Shown: in pieces, positions 31,361-42,017 of the stretch
How the letters are laid out: every line of letters begins with the position of its first letter
How positions within the stretch are numbered: the first letter of the stretch is position 1
Assembly: GCA_963575745.1 (NCBI GenBank)
Contig: CAUYUJ010020282.1
Location: 180,315 to 244,314, forward strand
Length of the DNA: 64,000 bases
Reading direction: 5' to 3'
From: Prorocentrum cordatum
Taxonomy: Eukaryota; Sar; Dinophyceae; Prorocentrales; Prorocentraceae
The notes under the pieces: model-generated
What the model saw: only the letters and a program-made list of their open reading frames with translations
Told to the model about the DNA's origin: nothing
Database searches by the model: none
Position numbers and translations under genes: made by a program

Positions 31361-31448
31361 CGGAGGGAAGCGGGGCGGGAGAAGACGCGCGAGCAATGCT
31401 TTGTTCAAAATGAGAACCCACCAACGGAGGGATGGGGCAAACGAATAC

Positions 31449-32928
31449 CTACGTAGCATCCCGCAATTGCGGATAAGAGTGAGGGGGCGTGCGCGGGCGA
31501 CGCGGGCGTCGTCGAGCCGGCAGACCTCGTGGCCCCCACCTTCCCTGCCGATGGCGCTCTCCTCCTCCTCCTCCTCCTCCTCCTCCTCCTTTTCCTCGTC
31601 CTCGTCCTCAACGTCATCGTCATCCTCCTCCTCCACCTCGTCCTCCTCCTCCTCCTCCTCCTCCTCGTCCTCCTTCTCCTCTTCTTCCTCGTCCTCCCTC
31701 TCCCCCCCTCGTCCTTTCATCATCGTCCTCCCATAGTCGTCCTCCCCCTCATCGGCCTCCATCATCGTCCTCCCATTGTCGTCCATCATCATCATCCCTC
31801 TCCTCCCCCTCCTCGTCCTCCTCCTCCCCCTCCTCCCCCTCCTCGTCCTCCTGCTCCACCTCCTTTTCTTTCTCCACATTTTCCTTACATCCTCTCTTCT
31901 TCCGCGTCCTCCTCGTCCCCTGTTTACTCTTCCTGCCTCCCCCTCCTTTCCCAAGATAACTGCAACGCAATCCTTTTTTCCACTTTATGCTCCCCGACTT
32001 CTCTGATCAAGGCAACTCGCCAGGGCAAAGTTGCTGGACGGGCTGGTGTGGATGCGCGGGGCTTGAGGAGGTCCTTGCGGGCTCAGACGGCATGCAAAAA
32101 TCCGCCGCCGCGCTTGTGCGGCATTGGTTTGTTCAATGAACGTGGTTTGGGTCGCGGGTGGGTCGCGGGCTCTCCACCTCCACCTGGAAAGAATGCAAAA
32201 GCAGCCCGCCGCAGGCGCACAAAACATTGGTTTGTGCACTGAACGTGGTTTGGGTCGCGGGTGGGCTGCGGGTTCTCCACCGGGAACGAATGCAAAAGAT
32301 GCCCGCCGCAGGCGCCGAAAAATGTGGTTTGTACCCTGAACGTGGTCGCGGGTGGGCCGCGGGCTCTCCACCGGAAACGAATGCAAAAGATGCCCGCCGC
32401 AAGCGCCGAAAAATGTGGTTTGTACCCTTAGTGTGGTTTGGGTCGCGGGTTGGTCGCGAGTTGGTCACGGGGTGGGTCGCGGGCTCTCCACCTGGAAAGA
32501 ATGCGAAAAAAGCCCGCCGCAGGCGCCGAAAATGGTGGTTTGTATCTTGAACGTGGTTTGGGTCGAAGGTGGGTCGCGCGGGTGGGTCGCGGGTGGGTCG
32601 CGGGTGGGTCGCGGGTGGGTCGCGGGTGGGTCGCGGGTGGGTCGCGGGGTGGGCCGCGGGGGGGTCGCGGGGTGGGTCGCGGGTGGGTGGGTCGCGGGGT
32701 GGGTCGCGGGGTGGGTCGCGGGGTGGGTCGCGGGGTGGGTCGCGGGTGGGTCGCGGGTGGGTCGCGGGGTGGGTCGCGGGTTGGGTCGGGGGTGGGTCGC
32801 GGGGCGGGTTGCAGGTGGGACGACGACACCAAACAACAACAAACAACAACGAGAATCCGCACCGCGGAATTCCACTTCAGCCACGCACCCAGGGACAGTG
32901 ACTGACCGTTCGGCCCCCTCACTCTGAC
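31449..32928. repeat. 1.48-kb dispersed element, copy B
   Basis: Same order and boundaries as 25941-27422: CTACGTAGCATCCCGCAATT, CTC/TCG tract (31558-31880), units with GAACGTGGTTTGGGTCGCGG, the GGGTGGGTCGCGG minisatellite (32565-32815), AACAACAAAC and a CCCCTCACTCTGAC end. Differences from copy A are mostly single substitutions and repeat-number changes. Flanking sequences do not match copy A, so the shared block is the mobile or duplicated unit. Confidence 0.85.
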
Positions 32929-32944
32929 GACGTAAGCATACGAG

Positions 32945-33072
32945 TTCAACATGTACATTCAATTTGGCGCACCCCTCACGCACTTCGTGAATTTTGGGCG
33001 CTCGGCTGACCCCCAAAATGGCTGCTCGGAGCATCCATTTGGCACACCCCTCACGCACGTCGTGCCCCATGG
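32945..33072. repeat. Short direct duplication
   Basis: ATTTGGCGCACCCCTCACGC (32961) and ATTTGGCACACCCCTCACGC (33037), each followed by AC(T/G)TCGTG. The period is about 76 bp. Confidence 0.6.
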
Positions 33073-34445
33073 ACCCCAAACGGCCCTTAGTCCTTCACTC
33101 TTAGCTGGTCTCCAAGACAGCCAATCCCCGGAGGGGCGCAGATACGCTCCCAAAGACCATCGCAATAATTGGTGCCGACCCTCGTCGAAACAATACCCCT
33201 GGCACCCACTGGCTGTCTGCGTGCACACTTCTCCCTGGGGTGACTCCCGCCCTGCGAGCTCAACAAACAAGGTTGGTCATTAGAAACTAATGCTGTCACA
33301 CCTACTCACCTCCATTGCTCCTACTACTGTGGTCCTCCAACGCATTATACATCCTTTTCCTTCGCTGATACATCCTCCTCCTGCTTCTTGGAGCCCTCAC
33401 GCAGGACACGTCGCACCACGACATCAGGACGACAACAACCAAGGCCCCCCCCCAAAGAATGCCCCGACTCTGAGATGGTCAAGGCGGCTGTGCAATATGC
33501 ATCACATCGATCATCGTCGTCCTCCTCCTGCGCTCTATCGTACTCGGGCAACCCGTGCAACCCACATTACATTCTCCCCGTCTACCTGTCGGGGGTCAGC
33601 GGAATGGCGAGTAAGCTTCTTGAGTAAACGCTCCACGTCGGCGGCGCATGGAGATGGGAGTGAGGGGAACACGAGGACTCCTGGTCCCTCTGGGCCCCAA
33701 AGCTTGCAGAGGATAGCGTGTCCACCTCCACACACGCCGACCTCAGCATCCCGAAGAAGACGGCGATCAAGCGACATGTCCGCCAGCGCCCATGTATAGT
33801 CGAGAAACACCGATGTGTTCTGACGTTCGTCTGGACGCTTCATCTGGTAATTCGCTGCCCGCTCCCCCCCGCCCAGCCGCCTACTCCTCCTGGCGCCGGT
33901 GTCTGGCGTGCGCTCGCTTCCCCTCTATCTCGTACGCGTTGTGTTCACTCGTGCGCAGGCATGCAAGCACTGTGGTGATTGGCGGGGACAAGACTTATGT
34001 ATCTCCGTCGGACGGCGCACACGCCAACGTAACATCAAACACCCACCAGGGTGTGCACTCGAGAGTCCGGAAGATCAAGCTGGCCATGCGCCTATGTATC
34101 CTTATGGGCGACACGTCCAAAAGAAGTGGCTCTTGCCAAAACAAGTTCGAGAGGCTGCCTGAGCTATGTGGGCATGTACAACATTTTTTTAACTTATTAC
34201 CACATCAACGGTCCCAAGTCTTGGTGTCACTCACAGGCTCCCATAGGGACTGCTCGTGGAGCCAAGGAAATATCTTACCAGTGCGCAACTCTTACAATCA
34301 TTCTTATTGCAACGCCCGACGATCGTAGCCAGAACCTAGCTTTTCGACCCTTCGTCGCTGCCTGAAAAACTGGCGCATGCGCTCTGTAAGATGTGAGAGA
34401 AGCTGTATAGTCACCTCTCCATCTTCCTTGTTGTTCGGCTGCCAC
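33073..34445. other. Intergenic, no gene seen
   Basis: Moderate GC content. Frames of 60-178 codons on the plus strand (33290-33799, 33792-34328, 34051-34365) and a few on the minus strand overlap one another, and none carries a domain I recognise. A frame-shifted protein remnant near 34050-34360 cannot be excluded but is not supported. Confidence 0.35.
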
Positions 34446-34449
34446 CTGG

Positions 34450-34475
34450 GGTGGTGTGTGTGTGTGTGTTGTGTG

Positions 34476-34514
<39 letters not shown>

Positions 34515-34715
34515 CGCGTGTGCGTGTGCGTGCGTGCGTGCGTGCGTGTGTGCGTGCTTGCTAGTTAGTTAGTTAGTTAGTTAATTAGTTAGTTAGTTAG
34601 TTAGTTAGTTAGTTGGTTAATTCGTTTATTTGTGTGTGGGTGCGCGCATATTTGTTTGTTTGTTTGTGTGTTTGTTTGTTTGTCTGTGTGTGTGTGTGTG
34701 TGCGTGCGCGTTGAC
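34450..34715. repeat. (TG)n, (AGTT)n and (TTTG)n microsatellites
   Basis: (TG)n with GTGCG variants at 34453-34555, (TTAG)n at 34561-34615, then TTTG and TG runs to about 34710. Confidence 0.9.
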
Positions 34716-35605
34716 ACGGACCTGTTCCTGCAAGCAATCGTGCACCGTTGGAGACTTTTTGCTGGAGCTGCGCTCGACAAAAGCATGTATTGCCAAATCG
34801 ATTTGACGTTGTTTCTCTCTGTTGCGCAGCACTTTCGAAGGGAAGCGATGATGGCCACACGATTGTACTCAGCCCAATCCGAACACGACTCATGACCGAC
34901 GTAATCGACCTTCTGTACTGATGAAACTTCTGCGGAAGGGAACAGCCGACAATGATGCAACCAACGCGCATAGAACACAAATCTGCATGAGGAAATGCCG
35001 TCGCAATAATGAGTAGCAGGCAAGAGTGTCGGGACGACCAACGTGATAGAACACGAGCAACTGACATCGCAACTAGACCCGAACTCCTGGCCGTAATCGA
35101 AGAACTGTGCGTACTGCGATTTTCCGTTTTCACCAGCGATGGAGATGCCTTGGGCACAAGTCTCCTATCTCACGCTGTCGCTGTAGAGTGAAACCTATCA
35201 TTGTGAAACGCAACGAGATCCTACTCAGACGTGCAAGGGACGACAGAGAGCCGAATGGCTCGAGTGAGCACCGGCTGCTCCAATGAAAGACTGCGGAACA
35301 GAAGCAATAACAGACGCGATAAGGCAATTCTAGTGATAGAACGCGGCATGGATGCAAACGAACGTGTGGACGAAGCATCGCAAATAGGCATAGCAATAAC
35401 AGAACAACAATAGTGCCGGTCGACGACACTTTACAAACGGAAAATTCCTGCTGTGACGACGTCTGGTCTGGATGCTGCCACAGCGCGAGCTGTTCAAGCT
35501 TGAACGCTCTCTTCTACCATGGCCCTCCCCCAGGGGCGGCCGACCCATCTTTCTTGTGCATTTCGGGCCGCGGGTTGTCTGCTGTACGGTCGGCAATTTT
35601 TGCTT
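34716..35605. other. Intergenic, no gene seen
   Basis: Moderate-GC sequence. A minus-strand frame at 35130-35429 (99 codons) opens with a hydrophobic stretch (IVVLLLLCLFAML) that could mimic a signal peptide, but the rest is Cys/Arg/Ser-rich without motif and I do not call it. Confidence 0.35.
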
Positions 35606-35638
35606 GGCGTGTCGCCGCGGCGGCCCCGGCGACACGCC
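35606..35638. other. Perfect 12-bp hairpin
   Basis: GGCGTGTCGCCG pairs with CGGCGACACGCC across a 9-nt GC loop. Nearby words GCGTGTCGCTCCGC (35660) and GCGTGTCGCGCC (35736) repeat the GCGTGTCGC core. Confidence 0.6.
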
Positions 35639-36355
35639 ATGCCATGCGAGCGAGTAGCGTGTCGCTCCGCTCCCCAAAGCGGGAGCCGCGGTACCGCTCG
35701 GGACGCTGACGCTGGGGGACCCAAAAATGGATAGCGTGTCGCGCCGAGGGGCAGTGGGCCAGAACTGGTGGCGCGACGCGTTACCCACCAGTCGGAAGAA
35801 GCAGGCAAAACCGTGACGGAGGAAGGCGTTGAACGTGCATTGGGTTGAGTCCGCCCCCTAAGGAGGACGGAAATGTGAAATCACTCGATCATTGAAGTAG
35901 GAAGGCGCTGAAAATATAGTGGACTCTGGGCATCCAAGAATCCCTCCTTTCAACGACCGGTGTGTATCCAAACATTCCCGACCGCAGCACGTCCCAGGGC
36001 CCGACGCGGGCCTCCACATCCAGAGGGTGCTCCACCCTGAACGCCCGCGCCAACGTCGCCGCCGCGTCGAGGCCGCACAGAGGCCCGACGCGCCGAAACG
36101 CTCTTGGCGTCGGCGGCCAGGCAGAGCAGCTGCGCTGGCGGTGAGCTGCCTCAACGGCGGTGCCGCTGCAGCGAAACTCGTGCCACCGTGCAGGAGGGTG
36201 GGGAGAGGGCGGAGGACGCGGCCGACAAAGGGGGGGCGGGAGGGGAGCGAGGCAGCTCAGGGGGACGGGTCGCGCCCCGAGCCAGCGCACCAGAACAGGT
36301 GGCCTGATCACTGCGCGGCAATTTTCCTCTTGCGCGCTCTGCGCTGCCTTCGCGG
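35639..36355. other. Intergenic GC-rich sequence
   Basis: Open in several frames, including a minus-strand frame continuous to 36878 that only exists because of GC content and passes through the MITE. No domain recognised. Confidence 0.4.
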
Positions 36356-36363
36356 TGCTAGCT

Positions 36364-36523
36364 TTAGGTCGGGCACGTCCCCCTACAGGCGGATTTTGGA
36401 CGGGAAATTTAAAGATATGCAACAAGTAATAAAACATAGTTAAAAATAGTTGAACAGTCGTCCCCAGACAATTTTTGGACCATTTCTGAATATTCCTCCT
36501 GTAGAGGGACAGGCCCGACGTAA
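36364..36523. mobile_element. MITE copy 2 (160 bp) with 8-bp target duplication
   Basis: Left end TTAGGTCGGGCACGTCCCCC and right end GAGGGACAGGCCCGACGTAA are inverted repeats of about 30 bp. The exact 8-mer TGCTAGCT flanks both sides (36356-36363 and 36524-36531). The interior is AT-rich and shares TCGTCCCCAGACAATTTTTG with copy 1 at 15388. It encodes nothing and would need a transposase from elsewhere. An 8-bp duplication fits hAT-like transposition among known superfamilies, but the terminal bases do not settle this. Confidence 0.85.
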
Positions 36524-36531
36524 TGCTAGCT

Positions 36532-37675
36532 GCAGGGGCCCCAATGGCCGTCTCAGGGGAGGCGCGCGGGCGCCGATTTCGTTGGGGTGGCCGCGGCCTG
36601 CTGGCCAACCAGCGCCGCCCCCTCCGCCTCCTCCTCCTCCTCCTCCTCCTCCTCCCCTTTCTTCTCCACCTTTTCTGCCTCCTTCTTTTTCTCCCTCGCC
36701 CTTGTGTGTGTGTGTGTGTGGTATTTTTTGGGGAGACATGCTTCCATTCGGTGTGCCGTCGTCTGTGGCCTTCTCCTGACCCGTGGTCTGTGAGGGGATC
36801 TGGCCCAGAGGGGCTGAAGGGGTTGTGAGCAAGTTTCTCCAAACAGTACGATCCGTAAGGTACCTCCTCACTGGACAAGGAAAGAGGGCACTCAATCTAC
36901 TGGGTCTTTGAAATTTAACTTCAACTCATAACCACCAACCGTATCAAGCATCAAGAGTCCTGCTCCGGCCTGTAAGTTTGTAGGCCATCCGAGGTGTACC
37001 CGCCAGCGCCGCTAAATGGTTCACTCGGCTTCATGGCACCCAGAGGCCTGCCTGCCCTTGTGCAAATGCAAAACCATTTCCCCCCCTTCCCCAGTCCCGT
37101 TCTCAGATGCCGCGGCAATCGGCGCCCTCGAATGGACCCAGCTGTGCCAACTGGGGCCCAGCGCCGACGGCACCATGAGAGAACGAGCCATGTGGCAATC
37201 CAGAGCCTCCGACGTCGTGCTTGTTTATCGATCCCATCCCTGGGCTTGTCCTTTCGTCCCGGGCAATTTTTTGATGGCCCTGGGCCCCCCAACACGGGAT
37301 CTGAAGGCCGAAACTGAAGACTCACGCCTGGATTGAGCGAGCCACGACGCCAGAGGTCTGGCAGCATGTGGAAGTGATCAAGGCGGCAATGCAGGGTCAA
37401 GCGCAGCAACATTCGGAGATGTGAGACAAGGATAGTGCCACGCCGGCCGTCACGCGGTCTCCAGCAGCGCCTGTGGTGGGGAAGGAAAGTGGGGGTGAAC
37501 GGCCCAGCGGGGAAGGGTGTTGGAGAGCGGGGGACGGGGATTACCGCTGGTTCCCGCTCTAACGGAGTGGGCGTTGGTTTCTGACACCCCGAGGATCGCT
37601 CAATTGTAAGCGATCCCCGCTATTCGACAGCGGAGATCGCTCAAGGTTGGCCTGGTCCAAGTAGCCAATGACCTT
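36532..37675. other. Intergenic; small microsatellites
   Basis: (CTC)n at about 36625-36655 and (TG)n at 36704-36721. Overlapping frames on both strands at 36950-37412 (up to 153 codons) have no motif. GCGATCCCCGC and GCGGAGATCGCTC at 37600-37640 form a loose inverted repeat. Confidence 0.4.
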
Positions 37676-38070
37676 CAACCTTGAGCGCCCTCGTCGGCGT
37701 CACCGCCGCGTCGACGCAGCACGAACCTGCCGTATGGCGAGGGAGGGGGATGCATGACACGAGAGAACGAAGGAACTGTAGGACTTAGTCGAAGGCAGAA
37801 ATCCGTCGACCCTGTCGGCGTGTGTGGGGTGTCTGTCCAGTTCCGGGAGAGGAGAAAGAGAGCAGGAGGACCCGGATCTCTCCCGTTGGGAGAGAAAGAG
37901 AGATAGCACCTTCCTTGTTCGGGGAACGGGCTTGTCGCTTGAGGGAATTCCATCCACGCCTTCATTACGTCAAAGGGAAGCCCCTTCCCTTTGTCTCTTC
38001 CCCGGCGGGGGGGAGTCCCGGGGGGGGGGGTCAAATTCGCATCCCCCGTTTAGGGACATGCCCGACTTAA
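37676..38070. repeat. Dispersed repeat fragments with a hairpin
   Basis: CAAAGGGAAG CCC CTTCCCTTTG at 37971-37993 is a perfect 10-bp stem. This hairpin and the following G-rich sequence to TTCGCATCC (38035-38045) are related, in inverse orientation, to 54445-54540. The end GTTTAGGGACATGCCCGACT (38048-38067) resembles the right terminal repeat of the MITEs. CACGAACCTGCCGTATGG at 37720 resembles 50260-50277. Confidence 0.5.
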
Positions 38071-38276
38071 TCTTACGTGCAGCCGACCAGGACGCCAAGA
38101 TGTCTTGGCCTTGGGCAGCCGAGACCCTCGCCGCACATCCCTCCCGAGTGGCTCCCGCGAGGGCACTCCTGGGCGGCACTCTTGGTGCCTCTCGCGGGCG
38201 CGGGGCGGATCCACCTGCAGCGGTTGGGTAGCAATCGACCCACATAGAAGAACAGACAATCGCATAAGCATACAAG

Positions 38277-38410
38277 CTCGGAAGTCCGCGCGGATTCCTC
38301 GGATCAGCGCTGGGACCCCCTGGCGGCGCCCCCCGCGCCGCCCCTGGCGCGCTCCGCGCGCCATGGAGGGGGTCCAGCTCCGATCCGCGAAATCCGCGCG
38401 GACCTCCGAG
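38277..38410. mobile_element. Foldback element, 134 bp
   Basis: The left arm (GCTCGGAAGTCCGCGCGGAT ... AGCGCTGGGACCCCCT) pairs with the right arm (AGGGGGTCCAGCTCC ... AATCCGCGCGGACCTCCGAGC) over about 46 bp with roughly 85 percent complementarity. The central part is GCGCC-rich. A more diverged relative lies at 51862-52008. No clear target duplication. It may be a MITE or the gene of a structured RNA; no evidence decides. Confidence 0.6.
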
Positions 38411-38442
38411 CTGCCATGGTTAGGTCATTGTTTTTCCCCACA

Positions 38443-38572
38443 TGTTTCGTGGGCTTCTGGTTTTCTTCCCTGCCGCGGCGCACCCGCGTCTCCTCACCTC
38501 CCCTCCTCCTCTTCATTCACCACAGGTTTCGTGGGGTTCTGGTTTTCTTCACTGCCGCGCCGCACCCGCGAC
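38443..38572. repeat. 82-bp tandem duplication
   Basis: TTTCGTGGGCTTCTGGTTTT then CTTCCCTGCCGCGGCGCACC, repeated 82 bp later with few changes. Confidence 0.7.
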
Positions 38573-38603
38573 ACTCACACCTCACCTCTCTCCCCTTCTC
38601 ACA

Positions 38604-38742
38604 CAGCGCAGCACAGCACAGCACAGCACAGCACAGCACAGCACAGCACAGCACAGCACAGCACAGCACAGCACAGCACAGCACAGCACAGCACAGCACA
38701 GCAGCACAGCACAGCACAGCACAGCACAGCACAGCACAGCAC
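38604..38742. repeat. (CACAG)n microsatellite
   Basis: About 27 near-perfect copies of the pentamer with one three-base interruption near 38700. It directly abuts the 90-bp satellite, whose unit itself contains GGGCACAGCAGGC. A slippage origin from that unit is possible. Confidence 0.95.
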
Positions 38743-38744
38743 AT

Positions 38745-40620
38745 GCACAGCAGCGTAGGGGGTGCGTAGGGGCTGGTCTCTCACGGCGGCCGCTAGCCGT
38801 GACGGTCGTCCAGGGCACAGCAGGCATGGCATATTCTCGACACCATAGGGGGTGCGCAGGGGGTGGTCTCTCACCGCGGCCGCTATCCGTGACGGTCGTC
38901 CAGGGCACAGCAGGCATAGCATATTCTCGACACCGTAGGGGGTGCGCAGAGGGTGGTCTCGCACCACGCCCGCTATCCGTGACGGTCGCCCAGGCACAGC
39001 AGGCATGCATATTCTCGCATATCGCACCATAGGGGGTGCGCAAAGGGTGGTCTCTCACCGCGGCCGCTATCCGTGACGGTCGTCCAGGGCACAGCAGGCA
39101 TGGCATATTCTCGACACCATAGGGGGTGCGCAGGGGGTGGTCTCTCACCGCGGCCGCTATCCGTGACGGTCGTCCAGGGCACAGCAGGCATGGCATATTC
39201 TCGACACCATAGGGGGTGCGCAGGGGGTGGTCTCTCACCGCGGCCGCTATCCGTGACGGTCGCCCAGGCACAGCAGGCATGGCATATTCTCGACACCATA
39301 GGGGGTGCGCAGGGGGTGGTCTCTCACCGCGGCCGCTATCCGTGACAGTCGTCCAGGGCACAGCAGGCATGGCATATTCTCGACACCATCGTCGCAGTGG
39401 GTGGTCTCTCACCGCGGCCGCTATCCGTGACGGTCGTCCAGGGCACAGCAAGCATGGCATATTCTCGACACCATAGGGGGTGCGCAGGGGGTGGTCTGTC
39501 ACCACGGCCGCTATCCGTGACGGTCGCCCAGGCACAGCAGGCATGGCATATTCTCGACACCATAAGGGGGTGCGCAGGGGGTGGTCTCTCACCGCGGCCG
39601 CTATCCGTGACGGTCGTCCAGGGCACAGCAGGCATGGCATATTCCCGACACCATAGGGGGTGCGCATGGGGTGGTCTCCCACCGCGGCCGCTATCCGTGA
39701 CGGTCGTCCAGGGCACAGCAGGCATGGCATATTCTCGACACCATAGGGGGTGCGCAGGGGGTGGTCTCTCACCACGGCCGCTATCCGTGACGGTCGCCCA
39801 GGCACAGCAGGCATGGCATATTCTCGACACCGTAGGGGGTGCGCAGGGGGTGGTCTCTCACCGCGGCCGCTATCCGTGACAGTCGTCCAGGGCACAGCAG
39901 GCATGGCATATTCTCGACACCATAGGGGGTGCGCAGGGGGTGGTCTCTCACCGCGGCCGCTATCCGTGACGGTCGTCCAGGGCACAGCAGGCATGGCATA
40001 TTCTCGACACCCATAGGGGGTGCAGGGGGTGGTCTCTCACCGCGGCCGCTATCCGTGACGGTCGTCCAGGGCACAGCAGGCATGGCATATTCTCGACACC
40101 ATAGGGGGTGCGCAGGGGGTGGTCTCTCACCGCGGCCGCTATCCGTGACGGTCGTCCAGGGCACAGCAGGCATGGCATATTCTCGACACCATAGGGGGTG
40201 CGCAGGGGGTGGTCTCTCACCGCGGCCGCTATCCGTGACGGTCGTCCAGGGCACAGCAGGCATGGCTATTCTCGACACCATAAGGGGTGCGCAGGGGGTG
40301 GTCTCTCACCTCGGCCGCTATCCGTGACGGTCGTCCAGGGCACAGCAGGCATGGCATATTCTCGACAACATAAAGGGGGTGCGCAAGGGGTGGTCTCTCA
40401 CCGCGGCCGCTACTCGTGACGGTCGTCCAGGGCACAGCAGGCATGGCATATTCTCGACACCAGAGGGGGTGCGCAAGGGGTGGTCTCCCACCGCGGCCGC
40501 TATCCGTGACGGTCGTCCAGGGCACAGCAGGCATGGCATATTCTCGACACCATAGGGGGTGCGCAGGGGGTGGTCTCTCACTGCGGCCGCTATCCGTGAC
40601 GGTCGTCCAGGGCACAGCGG
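38745..40620. repeat. 90-bp satellite, about 21 units, with three-unit higher-order pattern
   Basis: The unit consists of GGTGCGCAGGGGGTGGTCTC, TCACCGCGGCCGCTATCCGT, GACGGTCGTCCAGGGCACAG and CAGGCATGGCATATTCTCG plus ACACCATAG. Units 3, 6, 9 and 12 (near 38985, 39259, 39523 and 39793) carry GTCGCCCAGGCAC and are 1 bp shorter; units after the thirteenth do not. Units 7 and 13 share GTGACAGTCG. Because 90 is divisible by three, all frames give a 30-residue periodic translation on either strand, up to 470 codons. This is not evidence of a protein. Confidence 0.95.
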
Positions 40621-41287
40621 TATCGGCGGGGCAACGGCCACCAACATCATTCTCACATGCTTCACTTCCGCTCTCATCACTCCAGCCATAATATAAGTAT
40701 GTGGGGTTCCTCAGTAGCGTAATTCCCCTACCATGACGCCCCCAAACAGGACTGCCCATACTGGGCGTGCATTGACAGCTCTCTGTCGCCATATGGCTGA
40801 GGATGAACCGCGTCTGCATCGCAAACCGGAGGGGGGGTCTGGGAGGGGGCCTGCCGATCCCTGACAAAAGCCTTGTCCCGACTTGTGGCCAGCGCGAGCG
40901 CCGCGGCGACCCCCCAAAACCGGCCTAAAGGTGGCTCGGAGTCGGATCTCACGCAACAGCGAAGCCCGACTCTGGGCGGCTGCGAGCGCGCCAGCAAGCG
41001 ACCGAACTCTCCGGGGGGGGGGGGGGCTGTCTGTGCCTCTGGCCCCGCCCGGTGTGCAGAGCGCCGGCTCGGAGGAGGGCGGGGGGAGGAGGGATGGGGG
41101 AGGGGCGAGGGAGGAGGAGGGAGGAGGAGGGAGGAGGGAGGAGGAAGACCAGTGTAAACCCAAGAGTCATCAACGATGTTGGAACACACCCTCCCTCCAA
41201 GCTCCTTCTTCACATGCCCCTACCAGGGCTCACTTCTACTGAGGGAACTGCCTCGTTGAAAGACAACCCTTTGTTTGAAGACCCTGA
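40621..41287. other. Intergenic; GGA tract
   Basis: Unique-looking GC-rich sequence with a G run (41011-41027) and GGAGGA repeats at 41060-41145. No gene recognised. Confidence 0.4.
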
Positions 41288-41640
41288 TGCGTGCCAAAAT
41301 ATTGTTCTCGGGATTTCAACGCCACGGATCAACCTGACTGTTGCGTCCTGACGGTCTTCAGTCGTGCCAGAACGCCGTTCTTGGGACTTCAACACCGCGA
41401 ACCAACGTAACTGTTGCACCCACATGATCCTGAACCCGTCCAAGACACCATTTCTGGTACGCTGGTCATGGGAATCCGTGAAACTCTTGCAACAAAAACA
41501 AATGCGCGCGGCGCTAAGGCGAAATCCACATTCTGAAAAGGAACCGCCCTGATTCCGTGAAGTTCTTGCAAATTTTTAAAACGAATGTGCGCGGTGCTCA
41601 GGCGAAAGCCACATATTGAAAACGACCCGCCCTCCATCTG
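41288..41640. repeat. Two pairs of tandem duplications
   Basis: Pair one: GTTCTCGGGATTTCAACGCC (41303) against GTTCTTGGGACTTCAACACC (41375), period about 74 bp. Pair two: GAATCCGTGAAACTCTTGCA (41470) against GATTCCGTGAAGTTCTTGCA (41552), each followed by GCGCGG(C/T)GCT(A/C)AGGCGAAA, period about 82 bp. No gene. Confidence 0.65.
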
Positions 41641-41767
41641 TGGAGCTGCTGTCAATTTTGAGGCTTCAGGGTCATAAGTGGTGCAGAAGTCTCAGGCGAA
41701 CTGCCCGAACCGCCCTAACACCCGGCCTCGGGGTGCAACAGGGAGATTTTTTTCACAAGGACACGGA

Positions 41768-42017
41768 ATGGAGGAGGAGGCGGAGGAGGAGGGGAAGCAG
41801 CAGGAGGAGGAGGATGAGGAGGAGGAGGAGGAAGAGGAGGGAGGAGGAGGAGGAGAAACAGGATGAGGATGAGGCGGAGAAGGAGGAGAAGGATGGTGAT
41901 GATGATGATGAGGAGGAGGAAGAAGAGGAGGAGGAGGAGAACGAGGCGGAGGAGGAGGAGGAGGAACAGGAGGAGGAGGAGGAGGAGGAACAGGAGGAGG
42001 AGGAGGAGGAGGAGGAG
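41768..42017. repeat. (GAG)n microsatellite, 5' flank of LINE-B
   Basis: Imperfect GAG/GAT/GAA trinucleotide tract. It stops exactly at the first base of the spliced-leader relic. A tract of the same sequence type resumes after the LINE-B 3' end at about 48154. Confidence 0.9.

Noticed and set aside
34051-34365. Possible frameshifted protein remnant
   Set aside because: Neighbouring frames give suggestive peptides but no family could be recognised, so it is left as intergenic.
38582-39994. 470-codon minus-strand frame and similar plus-strand frames in the 90-bp satellite
   Set aside because: The period is a multiple of three, so any phase without a stop is open throughout. The frame breaks wherever the unit length changes, and both strands are open alike.
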